From the NCBI RefSeq assembly GCF_035599575.1, contig NZ_CP141179.1, positions 1,612,001-1,676,000 of the forward strand: a stretch of DNA of 64,000 bases, in the 5' to 3' direction. Positions 1 through 8,631 of the stretch are shown one piece after another. The DNA is from Roseovarius sp. Pro17 (GTDB taxonomy: Bacteria; Pseudomonadota; Alphaproteobacteria; Rhodobacterales; Rhodobacteraceae). Both the position numbers and the translations under genes were made by a program. Positions within the stretch are counted from its first letter, which is position 1, and every line of letters starts with the position of its first letter. The notes beneath the pieces were generated by a model that saw only the letters and a program-made list of their open reading frames with translations, searched no databases and was not told the DNA's origin.

Positions 1-918
1 TTGCAAAAGGGGTTGATGTTAGAGGCCTGCCATTTGGACCAACTGCGCGCGGCCGGCATTGGCGAGGTCACAGTTGCGCGGCTCGAGCCTGGTGATCTGG
101 GCGAGGACGCCGCCGCCGCCCGTCTGGCTGGCGCACTGGCCGAGGGCGCGAGCGGTATCGTGCTGGGCAATCCCGGCACGGGCCGCGTCAATTTGATCGC
201 CGAAGGGCCCGGTATCGTGCGCCTGAACGCCGCTGCGATCCACGCCGCCAATGCCGCGGACCCGATGATAACGATCGCGACAGTGCCGGACCTGCACCAG
301 ACCCGCGCGGACGGCTTGATCGCTACGGTCAAGATAATCTCATACGCGGTGCCTGAGGCTGCGGTCGAAATGGCCTGCACCGCTGCGCGCGGTGCCGTAC
401 GTTTGGCGGCGCCCCGGCTGCGCAATGCCAGCCTGATCGTGACCGAAATCGCAGGGCGCGTGGCCAAAAAGGACAACGGCGCCATTTCCGGGCGGCTGGA
501 AGCGTTGGGCATGACCTTGGACGAGGAACTGCGCGTGCCACATGACTCGGATGCCATCGCCAGAGCATTGGTACGCGCCAAAGGGGAGATGGTGCTGATC
601 CTGACCGCATCCGCCACCTCGGACGTTAATGACACCGGCCCGGCAGGGTTGCGGGCAGCCGGCGGCGAGGTCACGCGCGTCGGCATTCCGGTCGATCCGG
701 GCAACCTGCTGTTTCTGGGCGCGCTTGGCCCCAGACCGGTCATCGGCCTGCCGGGTTGCGCGCGCGCGCCCGCGCTGAACGGCGCCGACTGGGTTCTGGC
801 GCGCATCGCCTGCGGGATCGAGGTGGGCGCCGAGGATATCGCCGCGATGGGCGTGGGCGGCCTGCTCAAGGAAATTCCCAGCCGCCCGATGCCGCGCCGC
901 GGCAAGACATCGGCGTAA
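1..918 (+). CDS. molybdopterin-binding protein (MoCF/MoeA-like domain), 5' end cut by window
   Basis: Reads in frame from the first base, so the true start lies upstream; roughly 30 N-terminal residues are probably missing compared with roseobacter homologues as I remember them. The protein has the MoCF-type core seen in MoeA/MogA-like proteins: a run ending in LTASATSD followed by DPGNLLFLG and VIGLPGCARSPALNG-like text near the C-terminus. It ends without the NTP-transferase domain that some relatives carry. Its role is probably binding or handling molybdopterin for cofactor insertion. It sits 74 bp upstream of coxS on the same strand, which fits a role in maturing the cox-type hydroxylase, although that link is inferred from position only. 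Confidence 0.82.
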   Translation: MQKGLMLEACHLDQLRAAGIGEVTVARLEPGDLGEDAAAARLAGALAEGASGIVLGNPGTGRVNLIAEGPGIVRLNAAAIHAANAADPMITIATVPDLHQTRADGLIATVKIISYAVPEAAVEMACTAARGAVRLAAPRLRNASLIVTEIAGRVAKKDNGAISGRLEALGMTLDEELRVPHDSDAIARALVRAKGEMVLILTASATSDVNDTGPAGLRAAGGEVTRVGIPVDPGNLLFLGALGPRPVIGLPGCARAPALNGADWVLARIACGIEVGAEDIAAMGVGGLLKEIPSRPMPRRGKTSA

Positions 919-992
919 AAACAGGCTTCTCAAGTGTGATTTGGCGTGCTTAACTCAGGCCAACAACAAAGATAGCTCAAGGGAGGGTGCCC

Positions 993-1490
993 ATGTCACA
1001 GGTCAGCATGACCGTGAATGGCAAGACCGCGAGCGGTACCATTGAGGGCCGCACGCTGCTTGTCGATTTCCTGCGCGAAAATCTGGGCCTGACCGGCACG
1101 CATGTCGGCTGCGACACCAGTCAATGCGGCGCGTGCGTCGTGCATGTGGATGGCAAGGCGGTCAAATCCTGCACCATCTTCGCCGCCGAGGCCGAGGGCG
1201 CCGAGGTGGACACGATCGAAGGGCAGGCGGCCCCTGACGGCACGCTGAACACCATCCAGCAGGCGTTTCAGGATTATCACGGCCTTCAGTGCGGATTTTG
1301 CACCCCCGGCATGGTGATGAGCGCGGCGGCTCTGCTGAAGGAAAACCCCAAACCCAGCGAGACCGAGGTGCGCAGCTACCTGCAGGGCAATATTTGCCGC
1401 TGCACTGGTTATCACAACATCGTCAAGGCGATCATGGCTGCGAGCGGGCAGGACGTAAGCGCCATTCCGGGCGGCATCGCCGCCGAATAA
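993..1490 (+). CDS. coxS: (2Fe-2S)-binding small subunit of a form II CODH-like molybdenum hydroxylase
   Basis: A 165-residue protein with the two [2Fe-2S] clusters of the xanthine oxidase family. The plant-ferredoxin-type cluster is ligated by C40, C45, C48 and C60, and the helical cluster by C100, C103 (CGFC), C135 and C137 (CRCTGYHN). It passes electrons from the Mo site in CoxL to FAD in CoxM. The start at 993 is chosen because GGGAGGG lies just upstream; an in-frame GTG at 987 falls inside that ribosome binding site. It is the first gene of a small-large-medium cluster, the order usual for form II enzymes. Confidence 0.93.
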   Translation: MSQVSMTVNGKTASGTIEGRTLLVDFLRENLGLTGTHVGCDTSQCGACVVHVDGKAVKSCTIFAAEAEGAEVDTIEGQAAPDGTLNTIQQAFQDYHGLQCGFCTPGMVMSAAALLKENPKPSETEVRSYLQGNICRCTGYHNIVKAIMAASGQDVSAIPGGIAAE

Positions 1491-1529
1491 GCCTGCTCAC
1501 CATATCGCCAACTCAGGGGGAGACATGAC

Positions 1530-3911
1530 ATGCCCAAGGACAGCCCATCCGATCACGGCGGCATCGGCGCCAGCCCCAAGCGGCGCGAGGATATCCGCTT
1601 CCTGTCGGGCACCGGCAATTATACCGACGACATCAACCTGCGCGGGCAGGCCTATGTGCATTTCCTGCGCTCGGACCTTGCCCACGGCAAGATCAACGGG
1701 CTGGACCTGAGTGAGGCGGAAAAGATGCCGGGTGTCATCCGCATCTTTACCGGTGAGGACTTTAAGGACGCAGGCTCAATCCCCTGCGGCTGGCAGGTCA
1801 CCGATCGTTTCGGCAACCCGATGCAGGAACCGCGTCACCCGGTCCTGTGCGAAACGCATGTGCGCCATGTCGGCGATCCCATCGCCGCGATCGTTGCCGA
1901 AACGCGCGAGCAGGCCCGCGACGCCGCCGAGGCGATCGTGCCGGATATCGAAGAACTGCCTGCTGTGGTTAATATGAAGGCTGCGCTGGAGGAGGGATCA
2001 ACCAAGGTCCATGACGAACTGACCAGCAATCTTTGCTTTGATTGGGGGTTCGTCGAGGAAAACAAGCAGGCCGTGGACGACGCGATCAAGAGCGCCGCGC
2101 ATGTCACTACCGTCGAATTGATCAACAACCGACTGGTCCCCAACGCTATGGAGCCGCGTGTCGCCATTGGCGATTACAACCGCGCCTCAAACGATTCGAC
2201 GCTCTATACCACCTCGCAAAACCCGCATGTGATCCGCCTGCTGATGGGCGCCTTCGTGCTGAACATCCCCGAGCATAAATTGCGCGTGGTCGCGCCAGAT
2301 GTCGGCGGCGGTTTTGGCTCGAAAATCTATCACTATGCCGAGGAGGCATTTTGCACCTACGCCGCCAAGGCGCTGAACAGGCCGGTCAAATGGACCTGCA
2401 CCCGCTCCGAGGCGTTCCTGAGCGACGCACAGGCCCGCGACCACGTCACCAAGATCGAACTGGCGCTGGACAAGGACAACAACTTTACCGCCGTGCGGAC
2501 CGACACGCTGGCGAATATGGGCGCCTACCTCAGCACCTTCGCGCCGTCGATCCCGACATGGCTGCACGGCACGCTGATGGCCGGAAATTACAAGACGCCA
2601 CTGGTCTACGTGAACGTGCGCGCGGTGTTCACCAACACCATTCCCGTCGACGCCTATCGCGGCGCGGGGAGGCCCGAGGCGACCTACCAGCTGGAGCGTG
2701 TGATCGACAAGGCCGCGCGCGAGCTGGGCGTCGATCCCATCGCGCTGCGCAAGCAGAATTTCATTACCGAATTTCCCTACCAGACACCGGTCGCGGTTGA
2801 GTATGATTCCGGCGATTTCAATCGCTTGGTGGCCAAACTTGAAGCGCAGGCCGATCTGGGCGGGTTCGATGCACGCCGCAAAGAGAGCGAAAAGAAGGGC
2901 CTTCTGCGCGGCCTCGGTATCAACTGCTTTATCGAGGCCTGCGGCATCGCGCCCAGCAACCTCGTCGGGCAACTGGGCGCGCGCGCGGGCCTCTATGAAA
3001 GCGCGACAGTGCGCGTCAACGCCACCGGCGGCATCACGGTGATGACCGGCAGTCACAGCCACGGGCAGGGGCATGAAACGGTGTTCCCGCAGGTCGTGGC
3101 CGATATGATCGGTATCGACGCCAGTATGATCGAGATTGAGCATGGGGATACAGCCAACACACCGATGGGCATGGGCACCTATGGTTCGCGTTCCATCGCA
3201 GTCGGCGGCAGCGCGATGGTGCGCGCCACCGAAAAGATCATCGCTAAGGCGAAAAAGATCGCAGCCCATATCATGGAGGCATCCGACGGTGATATCGAGC
3301 TGAAGGATGGTCAGTTCACCGTTGCTGGCACCGACAAATCGCTGGCTTGGGGCGACGTGACGCTGGCCGCCTATGTGCCGCACAACTATCCGCTGGACGA
3401 GGTCGAGCCCGGGCTGGAAGAGACGGCATTTTACGATCCGAACAACTTTACCTATCCCGCCGGGGCCTATGCCTGCGAGGTCGAGGTCGATCCTGAAACC
3501 GGCAAGGTCACGATCGAAAAATTCACCACCGCCGATGATTTCGGCAACGTCGTGAATCCGATGATAGTTGACGGACAGGTACATGGCGGCCTGACCCAAG
3601 GCATCGGTCAGGCGCTGATGGAGAACTGCACCTATGACGCGGACGGCCAGCTACTATCGGCCAGTTATATGGATTACTGCATGCCGCGCGCCGATGACGT
3701 GCCGTTCTTTGTCGTCGACCACACGAACGGCACACCCTGCACGCACAATCCGCTAGGCGTGAAGGGCTGCGGCGAGGCGGGGGCCATCGGCTCAACCCCC
3801 ACGGTGATCAACGCGGTGGTCGATGCGCTGCAATCGGGCGGGCACAAGGTGGATCATGTCGATATGCCGGTGACACCATCGCGCGTCTGGGCGGCGATGC
3901 AACAGGGCTGA
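1530..3911 (+). CDS. coxL: molybdenum hydroxylase large subunit, form II CoxL-like
   Basis: A 793-residue molybdopterin-cytosine-dinucleotide subunit. The active-site loop reads A375-Y-R-G-A-G-R381, the signature of form II CoxL; true aerobic CO dehydrogenase (form I) has AYXCSFR, with a Cys that binds Cu. The general-base Glu is E749 in GCGEAGAIG, and cofactor loops GGGFGSK and SHGQGHET are present. The start ATG at 1530 follows GGGGGAG. Form II enzymes have been reported not to support CO oxidation on their own in roseobacters, so the real substrate may be another aldehyde or heterocycle. Length and motifs are intact and no frameshift is seen. Confidence 0.92.
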   Translation: MPKDSPSDHGGIGASPKRREDIRFLSGTGNYTDDINLRGQAYVHFLRSDLAHGKINGLDLSEAEKMPGVIRIFTGEDFKDAGSIPCGWQVTDRFGNPMQEPRHPVLCETHVRHVGDPIAAIVAETREQARDAAEAIVPDIEELPAVVNMKAALEEGSTKVHDELTSNLCFDWGFVEENKQAVDDAIKSAAHVTTVELINNRLVPNAMEPRVAIGDYNRASNDSTLYTTSQNPHVIRLLMGAFVLNIPEHKLRVVAPDVGGGFGSKIYHYAEEAFCTYAAKALNRPVKWTCTRSEAFLSDAQARDHVTKIELALDKDNNFTAVRTDTLANMGAYLSTFAPSIPTWLHGTLMAGNYKTPLVYVNVRAVFTNTIPVDAYRGAGRPEATYQLERVIDKAARELGVDPIALRKQNFITEFPYQTPVAVEYDSGDFNRLVAKLEAQADLGGFDARRKESEKKGLLRGLGINCFIEACGIAPSNLVGQLGARAGLYESATVRVNATGGITVMTGSHSHGQGHETVFPQVVADMIGIDASMIEIEHGDTANTPMGMGTYGSRSIAVGGSAMVRATEKIIAKAKKIAAHIMEASDGDIELKDGQFTVAGTDKSLAWGDVTLAAYVPHNYPLDEVEPGLEETAFYDPNNFTYPAGAYACEVEVDPETGKVTIEKFTTADDFGNVVNPMIVDGQVHGGLTQGIGQALMENCTYDADGQLLSASYMDYCMPRADDVPFFVVDHTNGTPCTHNPLGVKGCGEAGAIGSTPTVINAVVDALQSGGHKVDHVDMPVTPSRVWAAMQQG

Positions 3912-3997
3912 GTAGGCGCGGACGGGGCCAGAGTCCCCGAATGCCCAAGGGATTTGCAGCCAGACAATGCCATTCTGGCGCAGGCAGGAGAGACAAG

Positions 3998-4786
3998 ATG
4001 TATGCATTCGAAATCGAGCGGCCCACCACCATCGCTGATGCCGTCAAGGCGCTGGCGGCCGAAGAGGCGCAGCCTCTGGGCGGGGGGCAAACGCTGATCC
4101 CGACGCTGAAACAGCGGCTGGCGATGCCATCGGTATTGGTCAGCCTGACCGATATCGCGGAAATGCACGGTATCTGCGAGGATGACGAGGGCCGCATATG
4201 CATCGGCGGCGGAACCACCCACGGCGAGGTGGCGGCTGGCGCAGGTAAATTTCGGGGGCTCGCAGGCATGGCCGCCAAGATCGGCGATCCGGCGGTACGC
4301 AATCGCGGCACGCTGGGCGGATCGCTTGCCAACAACGATCCTTCGGCCTGTTATCCGGCGGCAGCGCTGGGAACGGGCGCGGTGATCGTCACGGACAAGC
4401 GTGAAATCGCAGCCGATGATTTCTTTCAGGGGATGTTCGACACGGCATTGGATGAGGGCGAAATCATAACGCAGGTCAAATTTCCGGTGCCGGAAGCGTC
4501 GGCTTATGCCAAGTTTGAGCAGCCCGCGTCGCGCTTTGCGCTGGTTGCGGTCTTTGCGGCCAAGTTCAAGGATGGCGTGCGCGTTGCCGTCACCGGCGCC
4601 TCGGAGAGTGGGGTATTCCGCTGGAGCGAGGCCGAAGATGCGCTGAGCGGTGATTTTAGCGCAGGCGCGCTGGATGGGCTGAGTGTCCCTGCTGATGGCA
4701 TGATCGCCGATCTGCACGGCAGCGCCGCCTACCGCGCACATCTGGCGGCGGTAATGACACGTCGCGCGGTCGAAGCGGCAAACTGA
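3998..4786 (+). CDS. coxM: FAD-binding medium subunit of the form II hydroxylase
   Basis: A 262-residue FAD-binding PCMH-type subunit. The two flavin motifs are visible: GGGQTLIP near residue 30 and a second Gly-rich stretch IGGGTTHGEV, followed by DPAVRNRGTLGGSLANNDP, which is typical of CoxM and xanthine dehydrogenase FAD subunits. The start at 3998 is preferred over the upstream in-frame ATG at 3941 because AGGAGA precedes it and the family begins MYxFxIxRP. It hands electrons from CoxS to the respiratory chain. The set is complete with coxS and coxL, but no coxD, coxE, coxF or coxG accessory gene lies in the window. Confidence 0.92.
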   Translation: MYAFEIERPTTIADAVKALAAEEAQPLGGGQTLIPTLKQRLAMPSVLVSLTDIAEMHGICEDDEGRICIGGGTTHGEVAAGAGKFRGLAGMAAKIGDPAVRNRGTLGGSLANNDPSACYPAAALGTGAVIVTDKREIAADDFFQGMFDTALDEGEIITQVKFPVPEASAYAKFEQPASRFALVAVFAAKFKDGVRVAVTGASESGVFRWSEAEDALSGDFSAGALDGLSVPADGMIADLHGSAAYRAHLAAVMTRRAVEAAN

Positions 4787-4794
4787 TTCCATGT

Positions 4795-4819
4795 AAAACG
4801 GCGCCTCAAGGGGGCGCCG
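4795..4819 (-). terminator. Rho-independent terminator of infC
   Basis: CGGCGCC pairs with GGCGCCG (4799-4805 with 4813-4819) around a 7-nt loop. On the minus strand the stem is followed by TTTT (4798-4795), as expected 30 bp after the infC stop. The stem could also slow plus-strand transcription from coxM. Confidence 0.72.
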
Positions 4820-4849
4820 CTTCAACTAAGATGTATCAATGATGGCGCT

Positions 4850-5395
4850 TTAGGTCGGCAGCGGGCCGATGATCATGATCATCTGGCGGCCTTCCATCTT
4901 GGGCATACTTTCGACCTTACCGGTGCCGTCGACATCGGCTGCGATGCGTTGCAGCAGCGCGCGGCCCAGATCCTGGTGGGCCATCTCGCGGCCACGAAAG
5001 CGCAGGGTGATCTTGACCTTGTCGCCGTTTTCCAGAAACTTGAAGACGTTGCGCATCTTGACGTCGTAGTCGTGCGTATCGGTGTTGGGGCGGAACTTGA
5101 CCTCCTTCACCTCGATGATCTTCTGCTTTTTGCGCGCTTCGGCCTCGCGCTTTTGGGTCTCGTATTTGTACTTACCGAAATCCATGATCTTGCAGACCGG
5201 CGGCTTGGCATTGGGAGAAATCTCGACCAGATCAAGCCCTGCTTCCTCTGCCATTTCCATGGCGCGCGCGCCCGAAACGACACCCACATTGTCACCATCG
5301 GCCCCGATCAGCCTGATTTCGGCATCACGGATGCGGTCGTTTACTCGGGGGCCTGTGTCGCGCTGTGGCGGCGCGTTATGCGGTCTGCGGGCTAT
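4850..5395 (-). CDS. infC: translation initiation factor IF-3, apparent AUA start
   Basis: IF-3 binds the 30S subunit and checks start-codon pairing. From the first internal ATG only 145 residues remain, but the frame stays open upstream and encodes the conserved N-terminal text [21 protein letters not shown]. Full length is 181 residues from an ATA codon at 5395-5393, matching the family length of about 180. AAGGA lies 8 nt before that ATA, and no ATG, GTG or TTG is suitably placed. Rare AUU starts are known for infC in enterobacteria and let IF-3 repress its own synthesis; AUA would do the same job here. The family call is near certain; the start codon is an inference. Confidence 0.93.
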   Translation of the reverse strand: MARRPHNAPPQRDTGPRVNDRIRDAEIRLIGADGDNVGVVSGARAMEMAEEAGLDLVEISPNAKPPVCKIMDFGKYKYETQKREAEARKKQKIIEVKEVKFRPNTDTHDYDVKMRNVFKFLENGDKVKITLRFRGREMAHQDLGRALLQRIAADVDGTGKVESMPKMEGRQMIMIIGPLPT

Positions 5396-5728
5396 GGCTT
5401 TGATCCTTGGATTGTTATTCTGTATTGTCGAAGTCGCAACGTAGCTATGCCCCAGCCATGTTTCAAGCGGTTATCTAAAGCGTTTCGCCTTTAACCTGAG
5501 GCAGCAGATAAAGGCGAAACGCGCGCGACGCTGATATGTCGCGCGCGTTTCGCGAAAACCGGTATCTCGGGTTTTTCGCGAAACGCTTTAGGCCGATCCG
5601 CGCCGATAATGGGGGAATCGCCCTTGCACCTTGCAGGTGTGGCGGGCATGACATCAGCTGGAAGCGGGCGGCTGGCACAGGAATATTCAGGGCCGCTGGT
5701 AAATACATTGACACATAAGGATAAAAAG
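5396..5728. other. 333-bp intergenic region with a compound inverted repeat
   Basis: Divergent spacer between infC and the Ala/Asp-rich protein gene. It holds the repeat element at 5476-5590. The remainder shows an AAGG ribosome binding site at 5717-5720 before the ATG at 5729. I see no convincing ORF in it. Confidence 0.7.
5476..5590. repeat. compound inverted repeat built from GCGTTTCGC / GCGAAACGC blocks
   Basis: Four blocks in alternating orientation form three nested hairpins. Arms 5480-5493 and 5509-5522 match perfectly over 14 bp. Arms 5514-5528 and 5539-5553 match over 15 bp. Arms 5545-5558 and 5573-5586 match over 14 bp. The outer ends TAAAGCGTTTCGC (5476-5488) and GCGAAACGCTTTA (5578-5590) are also inverted copies. 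The build resembles dispersed intergenic palindromic elements of bacteria, but copy number elsewhere cannot be seen from this window. Confidence 0.75.
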
Positions 5729-6448
5729 ATGAAAAATCTTCTTTGGATCGTGCTGGCCGCGATCGTTTTAATCGGCGGTTACGTGCTGGTCACCGGAAAA
5801 TCACCGACCGAAATCATCGACACCACCAGTGATGATGCAATCGATTCGCCTGACGCGTTGCAGGAAACTGCCGACGATGCTGGCGATGCAGCAACCGAGG
5901 CTGGCGAAACCGTGGACGCTGCTGCCGATGAGGCCGCCGCCGATGTCGAAACCGCAACCGACGAGATGATAGAAGACGCCGACGGCACCATGAGCGCGGT
6001 CGAGAATACAGCCGATGACGCAGCCGAGAGTGCATCGGACGCCGCAAACACCGCCGCCGAAGGCGTGCAAGAGGCCGTCGATGCGATGTCCGAAGAGGGC
6101 AGCGATGCGATGCAGGCCGTCGACGATGCGGCCAGTGAAGGCGCAGACGCCGCTGGCGACGCAGTGGACGCAACTGGCGATGCAGTGGATGACGCTGTCG
6201 ATGCCACGGGCGAGACAGCTGACGAAGCGAGCGATGCCACCGCTGATGGTGCCGATGCAGCTGCTGAGGCGACTGGCCCCTTGAGCGTTGAGAACTTTGA
6301 TATGGATGCTGCCGCGCAGATGATCGAGAATTCGGACATCAACGACACGCAGAAAACCCTGCTGAAAGCGACGCTGCAAAAGGCGCAGGACAATCCCGAG
6401 CTGCTGAAAGCGGCATTGGAGCAGGCACGCGCGGCTCTGGGCCAGTAA
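5729..6448 (+). CDS. membrane-anchored Ala/Asp/Glu-rich protein of unknown function
   Basis: A 239-residue protein. Residues 4-22 form one hydrophobic segment (LLWIVLAAIVLIGGYVLV), which could be an anchor or an uncleaved signal. Residues 35-185 are very rich in Ala, Asp, Glu, Thr and Gly, with repeated DAxD, ATGD and AAD steps, and are probably disordered or helical and strongly acidic. The last 50 residues look folded, with NSDINDTQKTLLKATLQKA and a closing helix. The start at 5729 has AAGG 8 nt upstream; the frame is open further upstream but through the repeat region. I do not recognise a family; periplasmic or cytoplasmic facing of the acidic tail is not clear. Confidence 0.7.
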   Translation: MKNLLWIVLAAIVLIGGYVLVTGKSPTEIIDTTSDDAIDSPDALQETADDAGDAATEAGETVDAAADEAAADVETATDEMIEDADGTMSAVENTADDAAESASDAANTAAEGVQEAVDAMSEEGSDAMQAVDDAASEGADAAGDAVDATGDAVDDAVDATGETADEASDATADGADAAAEATGPLSVENFDMDAAAQMIENSDINDTQKTLLKATLQKAQDNPELLKAALEQARAALGQ

Positions 6449-6471
6449 CCCCTAACGCCACGACAAGCAGA

Positions 6472-6503
6472 AGCCCGCGCCGGATTATCGGCGCGGGCTT
6501 TTT
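6472..6503 (+). terminator. Rho-independent terminator
   Basis: AGCCCGCGCC (6472-6481) pairs perfectly with GGCGCGGGCT (6490-6499) around an 8-nt loop and runs into TTTTT. It lies 23 bp after the Ala/Asp-rich gene and also separates it from fpr, which ends on the other strand. Confidence 0.88.
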
Positions 6504-6530
6504 CATGTCTGGTGTCTTAGATGCTGGTAA

Positions 6531-7409
6531 TCAGTCCAGAAACGCCTTTTCCACCACATACTCGCGCGGCGCGGAATTTGCGCCTTCTTGCAGGCCGTAT
6601 TCCTCGAACAGCTCTTTCAGTTCGAGGTTAAAGGCCAGATTACCGCAGATCATCGCGCGGTCGGTCTCGGGTGTCAGCGGTGGCACGCCCAAATCCTCGA
6701 ACACCTGACCCGAGCGCATGAGATCGGTGATGCGCCCCATCTTTGGGCTCTCTTCGCGGGTGGTGGTGGGGTAATAACGCAGCTTGGCAGCGAACCCCTC
6801 GCCGATCAGCTCTTCCAGTATCTCGCTGCTGCGAATCTCGTCTATTATCTGCGCGCCATATGTCAGCTCGGCAGTCGTGCGGCAGGTGTGGGTCAGGATG
6901 ACCTCGTCGTAATCCTCATAGGTCTGCGGATCGCGCAGGAGGGACGCGAAGGGCGCAAATCCGGTGCCGGTGGCAAAGAGCCACAAACGCTTGCCGGGCA
7001 GCAGAGCGTCGTGCACCAGTGTGCCGACCGGCTTGGGGCGCAGGATGACTTCGTCGCCCGGTTGGATATGTTGCAGTTTCGAGGTCAGCGGGCCGTCCTG
7101 CACCTTGATCGAGTAAAACTCCAGTTCGTCATCCCATGAGGGGGACGCAATGGAATAGGCGCGCAAAAGCGGCTTTTGCTTGCCAGTCTCGGGATGCGGA
7201 TCGCCCATCAGCCCGATCATCACGAATTCACCCGAGCGAAAGCGCATGGACGCGGGCCGCGAGATGCGGAACGAAAACAGCCGGTCACTCCAATGCGTCA
7301 CCTGCGTAACGATCTGCGCGTCGGGCAGGGTCGGCTGGGCGCGGGCCGGTGTGGCGCCGGTTGCGATCTGTGCGGCAGTATCGGTCACTGTTGTCATCTC
7401 GTTCATCAT
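6531..7409 (-). CDS. fpr: ferredoxin--NADP(+) reductase
   Basis: About 292 residues with the FNR fold: FAD motif RAYSIASP in the N-terminal half and the NADP-binding ATGTGFAPFASLLRD in the middle, ending in VEKAFLD. It moves electrons between NADPH and ferredoxin or flavodoxin. It is the last gene of the sulfate assimilation run, 53-68 bp after the DUF934 gene; since no cysJ flavoprotein is present, it plausibly feeds the sulfite reductase through ferredoxin. Start choice is uncertain: the first in-frame initiator is a TTG at 7424, and ATGs follow at 7409, 7406 and 7397. Confidence 0.9.
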   Translation of the reverse strand: MMNEMTTVTDTAAQIATGATPARAQPTLPDAQIVTQVTHWSDRLFSFRISRPASMRFRSGEFVMIGLMGDPHPETGKQKPLLRAYSIASPSWDDELEFYSIKVQDGPLTSKLQHIQPGDEVILRPKPVGTLVHDALLPGKRLWLFATGTGFAPFASLLRDPQTYEDYDEVILTHTCRTTAELTYGAQIIDEIRSSEILEELIGEGFAAKLRYYPTTTREESPKMGRITDLMRSGQVFEDLGVPPLTPETDRAMICGNLAFNLELKELFEEYGLQEGANSAPREYVVEKAFLD

Positions 7410-7477
7410 ATCATCTACCGACAACGCGCGTCGGCACCTTTATCTAGTCGGTGTGTCTTCGGATGAAAAGGCGGCGA

Positions 7478-7882
7478 TCAGCCGCGCAATCTGGCCTGAT
7501 AATCATGCGCGCGCCAATCGGCGCGGAACATCCACTGATCCTCGGGCTGGCGTGTGGCCAGATCCTCGGCGATCTCGACCTCGTCAAAACCGCAGCGGCG
7601 CGCCATCGCATATTGATCGGCCAGAACATGCCCGCGCGCGCGCAGGCGGCCCTGATACCCCATCAGGCGCAGCTGGCGTGCGATGGAAAAGCCACGTCCA
7701 TCCGCCGAGCTGGGAAAATCCACGCGGATCATTGTAATCTCAGGCAACCGTCCGGCCAGTTCAGCCGGGTCCACGGACGCGGCCAGATCAATGCCCACGC
7801 CGTCGCGTGCATCTTCGAGCGCCTTGATCGGCGCGGTCCAGTCGTCGGGGCCAAAGCCCGCATCGGTCACGATAACGCTCAT
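7478..7882 (-). CDS. DUF934 protein, sulfate assimilation partner
   Basis: A 134-residue protein of the DUF934 family, recognisable from RVDFPSSADGRGFSIARQLR and the closing EDQWMFRADWRAHDYQARLRG. Its role is not settled; the family travels almost always next to sulfite reductase and CysH and is presumed to be an oxidoreductase-associated factor. The ATG at 7882 overlaps the cysH stop by 4 bases, so translation is coupled. The longer open frame upstream is only cysH read out of frame. Confidence 0.88.
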   Translation of the reverse strand: MSVIVTDAGFGPDDWTAPIKALEDARDGVGIDLAASVDPAELAGRLPEITMIRVDFPSSADGRGFSIARQLRLMGYQGRLRARGHVLADQYAMARRCGFDEVEIAEDLATRQPEDQWMFRADWRAHDYQARLRG

Positions 7883-8631
7883 ACGCTTTCTCCTTGTCTG
7901 ATCATTTTTCCATCCAGGAAATGGATGCCACATTCCGTCTTGTCCTGCCCGTTCCAGCGGCCAGCCCGCTCGTCCTCGCCCGGTGCGACGGGCGACGTGC
8001 AGGGCATACAGCCGATGGAGGGGTATCCTTGCGCCACCAGTGGATGACGCGGCAGGCGGTTTTCCTCGATATAGGTGCGCGCGTCGCCGCGTTGCCAATG
8101 GGCGAGCGGATTAACCTTTAGCCGGTTCGCGCCTTCTTCGACCTCGAAAAATTCCAGCGTGGCGCGCGTGGCCCCTTGATAGCGCTTGCGCCCGGTGATC
8201 CACCCATCAAAACCGCTCAGCGCGCGGCTCAGTGGCACGCTCTTGCGCAGGGCGCAGCAGGCGTCCGGGTCGGTCTGGTTCAGCTTGGCGGCAGGATCGC
8301 GCGCGTTCAGGTCGGCAGCGTCGGGACGGATGATGCGCATGTCGCGCAGGCCCAGACGCTCGGCCAGTTCCTGTTGATAGACCAGCGTTTCGGTGAACAG
8401 CATCCCCGTTTCGAGGAAAATCACCGGCGTGCCGCGCCGCGCCAGCGCCACCATATGCAGCAGCACCACCGATTCCGCGCCAAAGCTCGAGACCAGCGCC
8501 AATTGCCCCACATCCGGGTCATGCAGCGCGCGCGCTAGCACCGCGATCGCCGAATGATGGCGATAGGCGGCGTTCAGCGCGGCGGCCTTGGCGTGCAGGT
8601 CCGGTGCGTGCAACTTCTCAGGCAGCGACAT
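7879..8631 (-). CDS. cysH: adenylyl-sulfate (APS) reductase
   Basis: A 250-residue thioredoxin-dependent reductase that turns activated sulfate into sulfite. The paired cysteines C125-C126 and the C208-x2-C211 pair are the [4Fe-4S] ligands that mark APS reductases, as opposed to PAPS reductases, which lack them. The catalytic Cys is C234 in the ECGIH motif near the C-terminus. The nucleotide-binding SSFGAESVVLLH is at residues 48-59. The start MSLPEKL at 8631 overlaps the end of cysI by 14 bp. So this organism should reduce APS directly and needs no APS kinase for assimilation. Confidence 0.93.
   Translation of the reverse strand: MSLPEKLHAPDLHAKAAALNAAYRHHSAIAVLARALHDPDVGQLALVSSFGAESVVLLHMVALARRGTPVIFLETGMLFTETLVYQQELAERLGLRDMRIIRPDAADLNARDPAAKLNQTDPDACCALRKSVPLSRALSGFDGWITGRKRYQGATRATLEFFEVEEGANRLKVNPLAHWQRGDARTYIEENRLPRHPLVAQGYPSIGCMPCTSPVAPGEDERAGRWNGQDKTECGIHFLDGKMIRQGESV

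Noticed and set aside
2187..3599. 470-codon open frame on the minus strand over coxL
   Set aside because: Antisense shadow of a clear molybdenum hydroxylase gene, with His/Arg-rich text and no domain resemblance.
5779..6393. Ser/Ala-rich 204-codon minus-strand frame opposite the Ala/Asp-rich gene
   Set aside because: The repetitive GC-rich DNA opens several frames. The plus strand has a ribosome binding site, membrane anchor, folded C-terminus and terminator, so it is preferred.
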